The notes below the pieces were generated by a model. That model ran no database searches and had not been told where the DNA came from. It saw only the letters and a program-made list of their open reading frames with translations. Both the position numbers and the translations under genes were made by a program. From Bacillus sp. MRMR6 (lineage in GTDB: Bacteria; Bacillota; Bacilli; Bacillales; Cytobacillaceae), in the NCBI RefSeq assembly GCF_001940785.1, contig NZ_MSLS01000026.1, positions 308-64,307 of the forward strand: 64,000 nt of DNA, given 5' to 3'. Below are positions 8,648 through 17,177 of this stretch, one piece after another; within the stretch, counting starts at the first letter, position 1, and each line of letters opens with the position of its first letter.

Positions 8648-8654
8648 GTCAACT

Positions 8655-9650
8655 CTAAGCCTCCTTCTGCAGCACTCTTGCATTTAACCGTAGCTTCTTC
8701 GCTTTTTTGCTAGCATTTAAGGCAAGCAAAGCGTCGACCACTACAATGATGATTAAGAGTGAACCCGAAATCGTATCATTCCAGAATGCAGGTACTTTCA
8801 TATAAATAAGAGCAGAGTTGATCGATACTAAGATAATGGCTCCCAATGCCGCCCCGACAACCGTTCCAATGCCGCCAATCAAGGACACACCGCCAAGGAC
8901 ACAGGCCGCTATGACCGTTAACTCAATTCCTGCTCCAGCATTTGTTGAGACAAAGCCAATTTGACTAACAAAGATCAGTCCAGCTAAGGAAGCACAGATT
9001 CCTGAAACAACAAAAGAATAAGCAATGTAACGGTTAACGGGGATACCCAAGGAAACAGCACCATCCTTGTTGTCGCCAATTGCATAGTAATACCTTCCCC
9101 TGCTGCTTTTAGACAGGAACAACTGAACGAGAACGACCCCGATAATCACCATCACCGTCAATAAATTGACCCCAAAAATTTCCGTATTCGAGAGCCCTTT
9201 CACATTGGCAGGGATATTTTCCACCCATTTACCATCCGTGTAAATCACTTGAACGACCCGCGTAATTGAGAGAACAGCAAGCGTCATAATAAAGGAAGAA
9301 ATTCTCAATTTGATAACGCCAAATCCATTAATCAGACCAATAATTAATCCAATCACTATGGCCGCAAGCACGGCAACAAAAATATTTCCGCCGTCCCTGA
9401 GGATGGTTCCACTAACCGCCGCACTTAAGCCCAGTGTTCCGCCGATGGAAATATCTAAATTCCCTGTTAAAAGAACAAAGGTCATACCGACAGCTAGAAC
9501 GATATAAAGCAAACTGCTTTTCAACGATTTATCGATATTCTGCAAGGATAAATAGTCAGAGTTGATCATGCCCACCACAACGAACAGAATAACGAGAAAT
9601 AGGAGGGTTCTAAATTCCCGAAGTTTGATTATGTTTGTAACCCTAGACAT
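8655..9650 (-). CDS. lsrC: AI-2 ABC transporter permease LsrC
   Basis: This BPD_transp_2 permease is the partner of LsrD. The region ...ACVLGGVSLIGGIGTVVGAA carries the cytoplasmic loop that docks to the ATPase, and NLDISIGGTLGLSAAVSG is the typical first signature. The start MSRVTNIIKL at 9650 overlaps the end of lsrA by eight bases, giving translational coupling, with AAGGAAGTGATAAGG upstream; a longer start at 9680 would overlap lsrA more. The length of about 331 residues is normal. Confidence 0.92.
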   Translation of the reverse strand: MSRVTNIIKLREFRTLLFLVILFVVVGMINSDYLSLQNIDKSLKSSLLYIVLAVGMTFVLLTGNLDISIGGTLGLSAAVSGTILRDGGNIFVAVLAAIVIGLIIGLINGFGVIKLRISSFIMTLAVLSITRVVQVIYTDGKWVENIPANVKGLSNTEIFGVNLLTVMVIIGVVLVQLFLSKSSRGRYYYAIGDNKDGAVSLGIPVNRYIAYSFVVSGICASLAGLIFVSQIGFVSTNAGAGIELTVIAACVLGGVSLIGGIGTVVGAALGAIILVSINSALIYMKVPAFWNDTISGSLLIIIVVVDALLALNASKKAKKLRLNARVLQKEA

Positions 9651-11151
9651 GCGCCTTATCACTTCCTTCGTATGTTCCAAAAGCTGCTTTCATCACATTG
9701 GTTGCATTAATTTCGTCCAAGCTCAAGACAACATTGCTCGTCCCTTGATAAACGGCATAAATGCGGTCGCTGATTCGTTCAATCTCTTCCAGGTCGGAGG
9801 AAATGAGCAGAATCGAAAATCCCTGTTTTTTCAATTCGGTGATGATGGAATAGATGTCCCCCCTCGCAGCAGCATCAATCCCTCTTGTCGGTTCATCCAT
9901 GATGATTAATTTCGGGTTCATCGATAAAGCCCTGGCGATCACCGCCTTCTGTTGATTCCCACCTGATAGCGATTTGAGTTCATCATCTTGAGAACTCAAT
10001 TTAATTCTTAATCTATCAATATACTGACTTGCCACTTTCTCTTCTAGTTTCTTCTTTATAAAGAGACCTTGTTTTTTAATAATCTGTGCTGTGATATTAT
10101 TTCGTACTGAACTTATTGAAAAAATACCATGCAAGAACCGGTCTTCCGGTATGTAAGCTAACCCACTGTCAACGGTTTCATTAATCGATAGCTTCGTAAT
10201 ATCTTTTCCATCAAGAGAAACACTACCTGACTGGATCGGATTAATTCCATAAATCGCTTCGGCAATCTCCGTCCTGCCTGCTCCGACAAGACCGGCAAGT
10301 CCAACAACCTCACCCTTGTAAACTTCAAAACTTATATTTCTGAATCCATCACCCGTGATATTTTCGACCTTAAGGATAGGTTCCTCCCCTTTACGGTTAA
10401 TGATCCCTTTTTCAAATTGATCCTCATAATTTGCTTCGTTTCCAACTGGAAGCAATCCTTGGATTAACATATCTTTTGTAAATTCTTCGATTCTTCCTTT
10501 TAGCGTTACTTTACCGTCTCTTAAAATGACAGCATGTGTGGAAATCTGAAAGACTTCATCAAGACGGTGAGTTATATAGAAGATTCCTACCCCGTTTTGC
10601 TTTAGCTGCTGGATCACCTTGAATAAAGACTCTGTTTCAGAAAACGTCAAGGTAGAAGTTGGCTCATCGAGAATTAATACTTTTGAATTTCGTAAGAGTC
10701 CTTTAATAATCTCTAGTTGCTGTTGTTCAGCGATACTTAAGGTTGCAGCCATACGATTCAAATCGAGATTCCAGCCTAACTCTTTGATGAGTTTACTAGA
10801 ATCATCTCTTACTTTATTTTTACTTTTTTTAAAGCCAATCGTCAGGTTTTGTTCAACTGTCATATTGGGAAATAACAACGGTTCCTGAGGCACCAGATAA
10901 ACGCCTTGTTCATGAGCCGAGTTCGGATTTAAGTGACCAGCCCTTTCACCATTTATTTCAATGGCTCCTGCATCGGGTTGATAAATCCCTGTAAGGATTT
11001 TCATTAAGGTACTTTTCCCTGCACCATTGCCGCCGATGATTGAGATTACCTCAGACTCATTCAACTCTAGTGAAATCCCCTGTAAAACTATATTCCTATT
11101 AAATGACTTGTGGATATTCTCCAATCTCACTAAGTTCTTCGGTGTTTTCAT
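9643..11151 (-). CDS. lsrA: AI-2 ABC transporter ATP-binding protein LsrA
   Basis: This 502-residue tandem ATPase energises AI-2 import. The first half has Walker A GGNGAGKST (about 39-47), the signature-like LSIAEQQQLEIIKG and Walker B LILDEPTSTL. The second half has GLVGAGRTE in place of a Walker A, SGGNQQKAVIARAL and Walker B LIIMDEPTRGID. That asymmetry is normal for the RbsA/LsrA class. It is the first gene of the leftward operon, expressed from a TTGATT-17-TATAAT promoter (11209-11237) with a cre-like site between promoter and start. RbsA is excluded by context. Confidence 0.94.
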   Translation of the reverse strand: MKTPKNLVRLENIHKSFNRNIVLQGISLELNESEVISIIGGNGAGKSTLMKILTGIYQPDAGAIEINGERAGHLNPNSAHEQGVYLVPQEPLLFPNMTVEQNLTIGFKKSKNKVRDDSSKLIKELGWNLDLNRMAATLSIAEQQQLEIIKGLLRNSKVLILDEPTSTLTFSETESLFKVIQQLKQNGVGIFYITHRLDEVFQISTHAVILRDGKVTLKGRIEEFTKDMLIQGLLPVGNEANYEDQFEKGIINRKGEEPILKVENITGDGFRNISFEVYKGEVVGLAGLVGAGRTEIAEAIYGINPIQSGSVSLDGKDITKLSINETVDSGLAYIPEDRFLHGIFSISSVRNNITAQIIKKQGLFIKKKLEEKVASQYIDRLRIKLSSQDDELKSLSGGNQQKAVIARALSMNPKLIIMDEPTRGIDAAARGDIYSIITELKKQGFSILLISSDLEEIERISDRIYAVYQGTSNVVLSLDEINATNVMKAAFGTYEGSDKAHV

Positions 11152-11178
11152 AATAACCCCCTACCTTAGCACCGTTTT

Positions 11179-11194
11179 ATGTAACCGTTTTCTA
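11179..11194 (-). promoter_or_regulatory. Catabolite response element (cre) in the lsrA leader
   Basis: TAGAAAACGGTTACAT on the minus strand matches the CcpA consensus WTGNNARCGNWWWCAW at 15 of 16 positions. It lies just downstream of the predicted start of transcription, where CcpA would block elongation or promoter clearance. This predicts glucose repression of AI-2 uptake. Confidence 0.65.
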
Positions 11195-11208
11195 TATTTT
11201 ATAAATTC

Positions 11209-11237
11209 ATTATATTCCAACACATTTTATTAATCAA
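11209..11237 (-). promoter_or_regulatory. SigA promoter of lsrACDBF
   Basis: On the minus strand a TTGATT -35 (11232-11237) and a perfect TATAAT -10 (11209-11214) are separated by 17 bp. The predicted start is near 11201, about 50 bp before the lsrA ATG. Confidence 0.75.
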
Positions 11238-11416
11238 CAATCTTTTTATTTGTTTCAAAACTTTTTATTATTTTTCCAACTTCTTAGTTTGTTAAAAGTA
11301 GATTCATTGACTCCCCCTCTCAAAACATTAGTAATACCAAGGTTTTATCTGTAAAACCGCTGAAGTATAAGCTGAATTTAAAAATAAAACAGCAACAAAA
11401 ATAGGGTCAACACGTA

Positions 11417-11460
11417 TTGACGAAAGGAAGATTTTGTTGGTATATTTGTTTTATCACCAA
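11417..11460 (+). promoter_or_regulatory. Promoter of lsrRK with candidate LsrR operator
   Basis: TTGACG (11417-11422), an 18-bp spacer and TATATT (11441-11446) form a SigA-like promoter upstream of lsrR. The arms TTGGT (11437-11441) and ACCAA (11456-11460) form an inverted repeat over the -10 region, a plausible autoregulatory operator. The operator assignment is inference. Confidence 0.5.
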
Positions 11461-11532
11461 ACATTAGTAGCACAATAGTTTTTAAACGAAACTTTTGTTA
11501 GCTTTAAAAATAACCAGTAAAGAGTGAATCAC

Positions 11533-12453
11533 ATGACATACGAAAATAGCCTCATTATAAAAATTGCATGGAAATATTACAATGAAGGAATGACCCAAAA
11601 TGAAATTGCGGAGTCGCTAAACCTGTCCAGAATGAAAGTGATTAAGTACCTGGATATCGCGAAAGCAAATAACATTATCCAGTTTAAAATTAACCTGAAC
11701 CAATTCGTTGACATGGATCTGCAGAATAAAATCAAACGGAAATATGATTTACAGGATATTTATATCGTTCCAGCTGCCACCCAAAACCCGCTAGACAGTC
11801 TAACCATAGCAGCAGCCCAATATATAGAAGATAGAATTACCAGTGACACGATGATTAACGTCGGGTACGGGCAAGCTGTCTCCAGGACGTTGGGGCATTT
11901 AAATATCTCTACTAAATATAAGGTCACCTTTGTCTCACTATCCGGCGGCGTAAGATTTTACATCCCGACAGCTGTCGATTCATCATCCGATTATTATACA
12001 AATCCGAATTACAGCCATTACATAATGCCAGCTCCCTTGGTGGTATCTGATCATCGGCTTGCCGAGCAGCTGGTCAAGGAACGCCCAATCAGGAAAATTT
12101 TTGAGATGATTCCTTATTCCAATATTACGATTATTGGAATCGGAGCTGTAAATGATAAGGCCACCCTTGTGAAAGAAGGATATTTAAGCACCACCGAAAT
12201 AGAAATCTTTAAATCAATGGGTGCCGTAGGGGATTTATTGAGCCAATTTTATGATATTAATGGCAATGTTTTAGACCATAAATTGCATACACAACTGGTC
12301 AGCACCGATATTAATCTGTTGAAATCACTGAACCAAGTCGTTGCCGTAGCCGGAGGTTTGGAAAAAAGAGAAGCCATTATTGGTGCATTAAAAGGAGGGT
12401 ATATTGATGTATTAATTACCGATGAAGAAGTCGCCAAAAGCCTGCTGGAATAA
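11533..12453 (+). CDS. lsrR: AI-2-responsive transcriptional repressor LsrR (SorC/DeoR family)
   Basis: This protein of about 306 residues represses the lsr genes until phospho-AI-2 binds. The N-terminus holds a sigma-like HTH (YYNEGMTQNEIAESLNLSRM, about residues 14-33), followed by a SorC-type sugar-phosphate domain with VGYGQAVSRTL and VAVAGGLEKREAI. The ATG at 11533 is used here; a GTG three codons upstream (11524) is an alternative and the ribosome binding site (AAAGAG) is weak for both. It is divergent from lsrA and leads the lsrR-lsrK-cupin operon, with 12 to 40 bp to lsrK. Confidence 0.93.
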   Translation: MTYENSLIIKIAWKYYNEGMTQNEIAESLNLSRMKVIKYLDIAKANNIIQFKINLNQFVDMDLQNKIKRKYDLQDIYIVPAATQNPLDSLTIAAAQYIEDRITSDTMINVGYGQAVSRTLGHLNISTKYKVTFVSLSGGVRFYIPTAVDSSSDYYTNPNYSHYIMPAPLVVSDHRLAEQLVKERPIRKIFEMIPYSNITIIGIGAVNDKATLVKEGYLSTTEIEIFKSMGAVGDLLSQFYDINGNVLDHKLHTQLVSTDINLLKSLNQVVAVAGGLEKREAIIGALKGGYIDVLITDEEVAKSLLE

Positions 12454-12492
12454 GAAATAGATTAGATGGTGGTAGAAAGGGAGATGGAATCA

Positions 12493-14052
12493 ATGGAAAA
12501 GTATTTAATGGCGATCGATGCCGGAACCGGCAGTGTCAGAGCCATTCTATTTGATACACTAGGCAATGAACTTTTTGTAACCCAAGCAGAATGGACACAT
12601 AATGAAGACAAACGATATCCTGGTTCAATGGACTTTGATATCAACAGAAATATTGAAATCATTATCGGACTAATTAAAGAACTGCTAGCTAAAAGCCAGG
12701 TGAATCCAGAAGACATCGCAGCCATCTCCACCACCAGTATGCGTGAAGCAATTATCCTTTATGATGAAGATGGCAAAGAGCTTTGGGCCTGTGCCAACGT
12801 TGATTCACGGGCAAATGATGAAGTGGCCAATCTTTATCAAATCAGCGACACCATTGAAGAGGACATTCATCAGATTTCTGGACAGACGTTTTCTTTAGGG
12901 GCCATTCCACGTATCCTGTGGGTGAAGAAAAACATCCCTGAAACGTATGACAAAATCAAATACGTGACCATGCTGAATGACTGGATTACCTATCGTCTAA
13001 CTGGTGTTATTTCAGTTGAACCTTCCAACGGCTGCACAACCGGGCTGTTTAATCTAAAGAAAAGAGTGTGGGATCCAAGCATCTCGGAGAAAGTCAGCCT
13101 GAGAATGGATATTTTTCCGGTTGTAAATGAAAGCGGCTCCATTATTGGCCCTGTAACCGAGGAATTCGCGAGGCTGACCGGACTAAGCGTGCAAACACTC
13201 GTTGTTGCCGGCGGCGGTGATGCCCAACTAGGCTGTATCGGCATGGGCGTGATCAACGAAGGTGATGCCGCTGTTTTGGGCGGTAGCTTCTGGCAATATG
13301 AATATACATCCAACCAAGTCGAAATCAATGATTCTTGTAATGTCAGAGTAAACTGTCACGCCATCCCTAATACGTGGCAATATGAAGCCATCGCCTTCTT
13401 CCCTGGACTAATCATGCGATGGTTCAGAGATACGTTTTGTGAACTCGAAGCCTATTTACAGAAGGAAACTGGGGAAAGCATTTATACTCAAATGGAAAAA
13501 AGAGCAAAGGATGTTCCTGCCGGCTGCCATGGAATGGTCTGTACTTTTTCGGATAAAATGGATTACTTCTCCTGGAAGCATGCGGCACCAAGCTTCATAG
13601 ATTTTAAGATTGATAGTTCCTTTAATAAGGCAACCTTCTATCGGGCCATCATGGAAAATGCAGCGTTTGTCACGAAAGGAAACATCGAATGTGTATCCAC
13701 AATTACCAACAAGACACCAGAATCAATTGTTTTTGGCGGCGGGGCCTCAAAAAGTGACCTTTGGTGCCAAATTGTATCCGACGTTCTCCAAATGAACGTG
13801 AAAGTTCCCGTTGTCAAGGAATCTACAGCTCTTGGCGCAGCGATATGTGCAGGGGTAGGTGCTGGTATTTACGGAAGCTTTAATGAAGCTATCGACCAAG
13901 TGGTTAAATTCGAGAAAAGTTTCGAGCCAAACGAAACAAACCGCGCTGTTTACGAGGAATTATACAAAAAATGGGAAGCTGTTTACAAAGTTCAATTAGA
14001 ACTAGCAAATCAGGGCATTACCGATCATATGTGGATTGCCCCTGGCTTATAA
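12493..14052 (+). CDS. lsrK: Autoinducer-2 kinase LsrK
   Basis: This FGGY-family kinase phosphorylates AI-2 (DPD) at C5 after import, trapping it and creating the LsrR inducer. It begins MEKYLMAIDAGTGSVRAILFD, very like E. coli LsrK, with the ATP-binding DAGTGS at the N-terminus and GGGASKSDLWCQIVSDVLQ and ALGAAICAG in the C-terminal half. I chose 12493 because GGGAG sits nine bases upstream; a longer frame from 12466 has no better site. At about 519 residues it is of normal length. It is co-transcribed with lsrR. Confidence 0.94.
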   Translation: MEKYLMAIDAGTGSVRAILFDTLGNELFVTQAEWTHNEDKRYPGSMDFDINRNIEIIIGLIKELLAKSQVNPEDIAAISTTSMREAIILYDEDGKELWACANVDSRANDEVANLYQISDTIEEDIHQISGQTFSLGAIPRILWVKKNIPETYDKIKYVTMLNDWITYRLTGVISVEPSNGCTTGLFNLKKRVWDPSISEKVSLRMDIFPVVNESGSIIGPVTEEFARLTGLSVQTLVVAGGGDAQLGCIGMGVINEGDAAVLGGSFWQYEYTSNQVEINDSCNVRVNCHAIPNTWQYEAIAFFPGLIMRWFRDTFCELEAYLQKETGESIYTQMEKRAKDVPAGCHGMVCTFSDKMDYFSWKHAAPSFIDFKIDSSFNKATFYRAIMENAAFVTKGNIECVSTITNKTPESIVFGGGASKSDLWCQIVSDVLQMNVKVPVVKESTALGAAICAGVGAGIYGSFNEAIDQVVKFEKSFEPNETNRAVYEELYKKWEAVYKVQLELANQGITDHMWIAPGL

Positions 14053-14075
14053 ACGATTAAAAGGAGAGATGAGAA

Positions 14076-14432
14076 ATGACAGTGATCAACGAGCTTGAAA
14101 AAGAATACCGATTTGGCGACAGCGGCCCTAAGTATCTATTAAGAGGGCCACGCATGAACTTTGGAGTCGTCGCCCTTCAGCCAGGACAGGATTTCACCGC
14201 CCATTATCATAACATTATGGAAGAAAACTTCTTTGTCCTCGAAGGAGAACTAGAAATTCATATTGATGGTGAAATCTTCCAATGCAAACCAGGCGACTTT
14301 ATTCACGTGGAACCAATGAAAGTCCACTACTTAATCAACAAAGGTGACACCGTCTTCAAAGCCACCTTCATGCTCGCGCCTTATCAAATACAAGACAAGG
14401 TGGATGTTGATTACAAGCCGTACGCGAAGTGA
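14076..14432 (+). CDS. Small cupin protein in the lsrRK operon
   Basis: This 118-residue single-domain cupin has the first motif HYHNIMEENFFVLEGELEIH (about residues 47-66) with His and Glu metal ligands, and a second motif PGDFIHVEPMKVHYLINKG. AAAGGAGAGATGAGAA precedes the ATG 23 bp after lsrK. In enterobacteria LsrG, a ferredoxin-fold isomerase, acts between LsrK and LsrF. No LsrG is present in this locus, so the cupin may do that isomerisation of phospho-AI-2; this is inference from position only. Other cupin roles such as sugar isomerase or binding protein are possible. Confidence 0.85.
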   Translation: MTVINELEKEYRFGDSGPKYLLRGPRMNFGVVALQPGQDFTAHYHNIMEENFFVLEGELEIHIDGEIFQCKPGDFIHVEPMKVHYLINKGDTVFKATFMLAPYQIQDKVDVDYKPYAK

Positions 14433-14731
14433 AAGCACTAAGGAAACGGTTCTTATAGCGGACAACAGAAATTTTGCACGCAAAAAGGCACAACTAGCAT
14501 TAATAGCTAGCTGTGCCTTTAATGTTTTTTAAGCAGAAGATTCATACTCAAAATTCCTGGTTGTCAGACAAGAATGAAGTCGCGGCCTCTGGTTTGTTGG
14601 CATCCACTCTGCAAGAGAACCGTCCCTATGTACTTTTTCATCAGTTTAAATACCGTACTCATACCAGCCAAAGAGCTGCTTAAAAGAAAACTCTAACTTT
14701 CCAGGGTCACATCAGAACCGTCCCTATCCAC
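14433..14731. other. Intergenic region with two GAACCGTCCCTAT motifs
   Basis: Besides the terminator at 14484-14526, it contains two direct copies of GAACCGTCCCTAT (14618-14630 and 14715-14727), the dispersed motif also seen elsewhere in the window. No gene is seen. Confidence 0.5.
14484..14526 (+). terminator. Terminator of lsrR-lsrK-cupin
   Basis: AAAGGCACAACTAGC and GCTAGCTGTGCCTTT form a 15-bp stem with one mismatch around a 7-base loop, followed by AATGTTTTTT. Confidence 0.85.
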
Positions 14732-16654
14732 TTACTCCATTAATAATAAGAGGTTGTTTATAAATTGGTCGTAGGTTTTTGATTTTAGTAGTAGGTGTAC
14801 ATTTTCTGGGTCTGATAGGATTTTGATGAAGCTATCATAGATATCGCGAAAGATGCTTCGTTCGTCTTTGTTTAAAGCAATTAGGGCAATAATTTGGACA
14901 GAATGGTTTCCCCAATTAACGGGTTTGTCATTTAATACGATCGAAATCGCTGACTTGACTGCGTTCATTTGCATCGAGTGTGGCACAGCTACATTGTTAT
15001 TAAAGGAAGTGGAGGACATTCTTTCTCTTTCAATGATGTCGTCAATACCCCTGTTTTCAATAAATCCTAACTGAACCAACTTATCTCCAAGAAACCTAAT
15101 GATTTCAAATTCATTATTTAAGTAAATATTATGTTGAAACAAATGGGGATCGAAGAGGCTGATTAGATGATTTTTCAACTTCGTGCGACTACGTTTCTTG
15201 TTAATTTTCGTTATGCCCTGTTGAATTTTCTGAATGTCCTCTTCTAAAATAAATGGGTTTAAATGGACCATTTCATGTTCGGTTATTTTTGGAAAATGAA
15301 CCGTTGTGATAATTAATTCGGAGTCAATTTGCTCGAAATCACTATCAATTTTGGTAATCACTCTACTGATCTCAATTTGTTCTCCGAATGAATCCTCAAT
15401 TCTTTTTAACATCGGGATGTGCATATTATAATACTCCGGGCAGATAACCGTGCAGGTTATTTTATATTCTAGCGCTTTTTGTCTTTCTAGAAAGGCACCA
15501 ATATGGAAGGCAATATAGGCAATCTCGTCTTCGTTGATTTGAATATTTTCCTTTTTTTGTATCTCATTCGAAATAAACACGGCCAAATCATAAATAAGTG
15601 GATATGAAGATTTAATCTGCTTAGTTAATGGATTTTTGGACAAATAATTATGCCTTGCCCGGTTGATTAAATTGCGTATGTGTAGGATAAATTTTATTAG
15701 AAATTCATCCCCATACATATCCACCAGATAATATTCTTTTACTTTTTGGATGATTTCATTTACTAAGTGAATATAACGCTGCTCAATATATTCCCCTAGG
15801 TTTTCGTTGTTTAAGTTGTCATAACTTAATATGGTTGCCTTGCTAATTAATAGAATCGTTAAGTAGTTAAGCTCTGCACCTTCAAACGTTGTCCCAAATT
15901 TAGATTTTATTAACTTGGCGATCTCTAATGCTGCCTGATATTCTTTCGTATTAGTTAATGCCTTTATATTTTCTTCCGAAATGGTTCGATGCTGGCTGAC
16001 CCGTTCTGTTGCAATGACGATATGAAGCAGGATGTTCCCGATTGTGTACTCATTTATATAAAGATTATAGGAGGACAACACTTTAATCAGTTCGTCCTTG
16101 AAATCTTTTAAATCATAACCAAAAGCGGCTTGGATACTTCCTATACGCAAAAAATGGTCCTTTGTTTCTTCGTAAAAAATATGGCTCATCAACTTTCGTT
16201 TATCTTGTTCAAGTCCACTTAAAATGATTAAGTCACCGTCTCGTTTGAAGGATAAATTAAATTTCCCCAAAAGGCTTTTGGCCTTTTTTAAATCACCTTC
16301 AATCGTAGATGTACTGACATAAATTTCCTCACTCACGTCAAATATATCCATACCTTCAGAGTGGGTAAACGATTGCTTTAATAGGTAATATAGACGCTCT
16401 AGCGGTGTCAACCCTCTAGGTGTTTCTGTAGGATTTTCCCGCAGAAGCCCATGGTAAACGCTTTCGTTTATTTGGTACCCAAGGTTAGAGGATATGATTA
16501 ATAGGGACGGAGAGGTGTTTTCATTTATTTCATTGATATATTTACGGATACTCCTGGTCGATACAGAGAATTGTTTAGCTAAGATATCCGCCTTTACCCA
16601 ATCATTCTTATTTAACAAGAATTGTACAATCTCTTTCTCTCTCTCCTTTTTCAT
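14732..16654 (-). CDS. PRD-containing PTS-regulated transcriptional activator (LicR/MtlR type)
   Basis: This 640-residue regulator probably activates the divergent beta-glucoside PTS operon. In order: an HTH_11-type winged helix (residues 1-60, KADILAKQFSVSTRSIRKYI), an Mga-like second HTH, two PRDs (about 180-390, with conserved His such as HIVIATERVSQH and AYIAFHIGAFLERQ), an EIIB-like segment (ITCTVICPEYYNMHI) and a C-terminal type 2 EIIA domain with NNNVAVPHSMQ (His near 559). Phosphorylation by HPr and by the cognate PTS would tune its activity. It is a DNA-binding activator type rather than an RNA-binding antiterminator. Its start codon faces the EIIB gene across about 180 bp. Confidence 0.92.
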   Translation of the reverse strand: MKKEREKEIVQFLLNKNDWVKADILAKQFSVSTRSIRKYINEINENTSPSLLIISSNLGYQINESVYHGLLRENPTETPRGLTPLERLYYLLKQSFTHSEGMDIFDVSEEIYVSTSTIEGDLKKAKSLLGKFNLSFKRDGDLIILSGLEQDKRKLMSHIFYEETKDHFLRIGSIQAAFGYDLKDFKDELIKVLSSYNLYINEYTIGNILLHIVIATERVSQHRTISEENIKALTNTKEYQAALEIAKLIKSKFGTTFEGAELNYLTILLISKATILSYDNLNNENLGEYIEQRYIHLVNEIIQKVKEYYLVDMYGDEFLIKFILHIRNLINRARHNYLSKNPLTKQIKSSYPLIYDLAVFISNEIQKKENIQINEDEIAYIAFHIGAFLERQKALEYKITCTVICPEYYNMHIPMLKRIEDSFGEQIEISRVITKIDSDFEQIDSELIITTVHFPKITEHEMVHLNPFILEEDIQKIQQGITKINKKRSRTKLKNHLISLFDPHLFQHNIYLNNEFEIIRFLGDKLVQLGFIENRGIDDIIERERMSSTSFNNNVAVPHSMQMNAVKSAISIVLNDKPVNWGNHSVQIIALIALNKDERSIFRDIYDSFIKILSDPENVHLLLKSKTYDQFINNLLLLME

Positions 16655-16733
16655 GCTACAAAAACCCCCACAGGTCTATTTATCGTTAGTTTTCCACTTA
16701 TATAGTGTAGTAAAACCCATACTAAAATGAAAG

Positions 16734-16769
16734 GTTAAAAAAGTTCCTACCCCCCGGAACTTTTTTAAC
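16734..16769. promoter_or_regulatory. Perfect 14-bp hairpin in the PTS operon leader
   Basis: GTTAAAAAAGTTCC (16734-16747) and GGAACTTTTTTAAC (16756-16769) are exact complements around TACCCCCC. On the plus strand the GTTCC/GGAAC core is followed at once by six T, as in an intrinsic terminator, and it lies upstream of the EIIB gene. It may be a leader attenuator or an operator for the divergent activator. Confidence 0.6.
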
Positions 16770-16835
16770 TTGAGATGGTGCTCTAAAAAGTTAGACAATA
16801 GCCTCAGAAAGTATCATTCAAAATGGGAGGAATTA

Positions 16836-17156
16836 ATGATGACAGAAAAAACAATTCTTTTAGTATGCGGTGGGGGTGCTTCCAGCGGATTCATGGCCCA
16901 AAACATTCGAAAAGCAGCGAAAAAAAGAAATATTGAACTAAATATAATCGCGAGAAGCGAGTCCGAGGTAGAAGAATATCTGAATGAGATCCAAGTCCTG
17001 CTCATCGGCCCACATCTATCCTATATGGAAGTGGATTTACAAGCCAAGGTGAGCGCCTATAACATTAAGGCTGCGGTGATCCCGCAAACCATTTATGGTC
17101 TTTTGGATGGGAACAAAGGTCTGGACCTGATTTTAGAGCTTCTTGGCGAAAAATAA
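16836..17156 (+). CDS. PTS lactose/cellobiose-family EIIB component
   Basis: This protein of about 106 residues carries phosphate from EIIA to the incoming beta-glucoside. The active-site Cys lies in TILLVCGGGASSGF (about residue 10), although the family more often has CSAGMSTS there. GGGAGG stands five bases before ATG 16836 and eight before the adjacent ATG 16839, so either may be used. A longer frame from 16770 would run through the leader hairpin and is rejected. It is the first gene of the EIIB-EIIC-EIIA-GH1 operon. Confidence 0.9.
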   Translation: MMTEKTILLVCGGGASSGFMAQNIRKAAKKRNIELNIIARSESEVEEYLNEIQVLLIGPHLSYMEVDLQAKVSAYNIKAAVIPQTIYGLLDGNKGLDLILELLGEK

Positions 17157-17177
17157 ACTAGACCGGGGGTTATACGA

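Noticed and set aside
5672-14052. Ribose (rbs) transporter and kinase locus
   Set aside because: The kinase is FGGY-type LsrK-like, not PfkB RbsK, and LsrF and LsrR are present; together these define an lsr locus.
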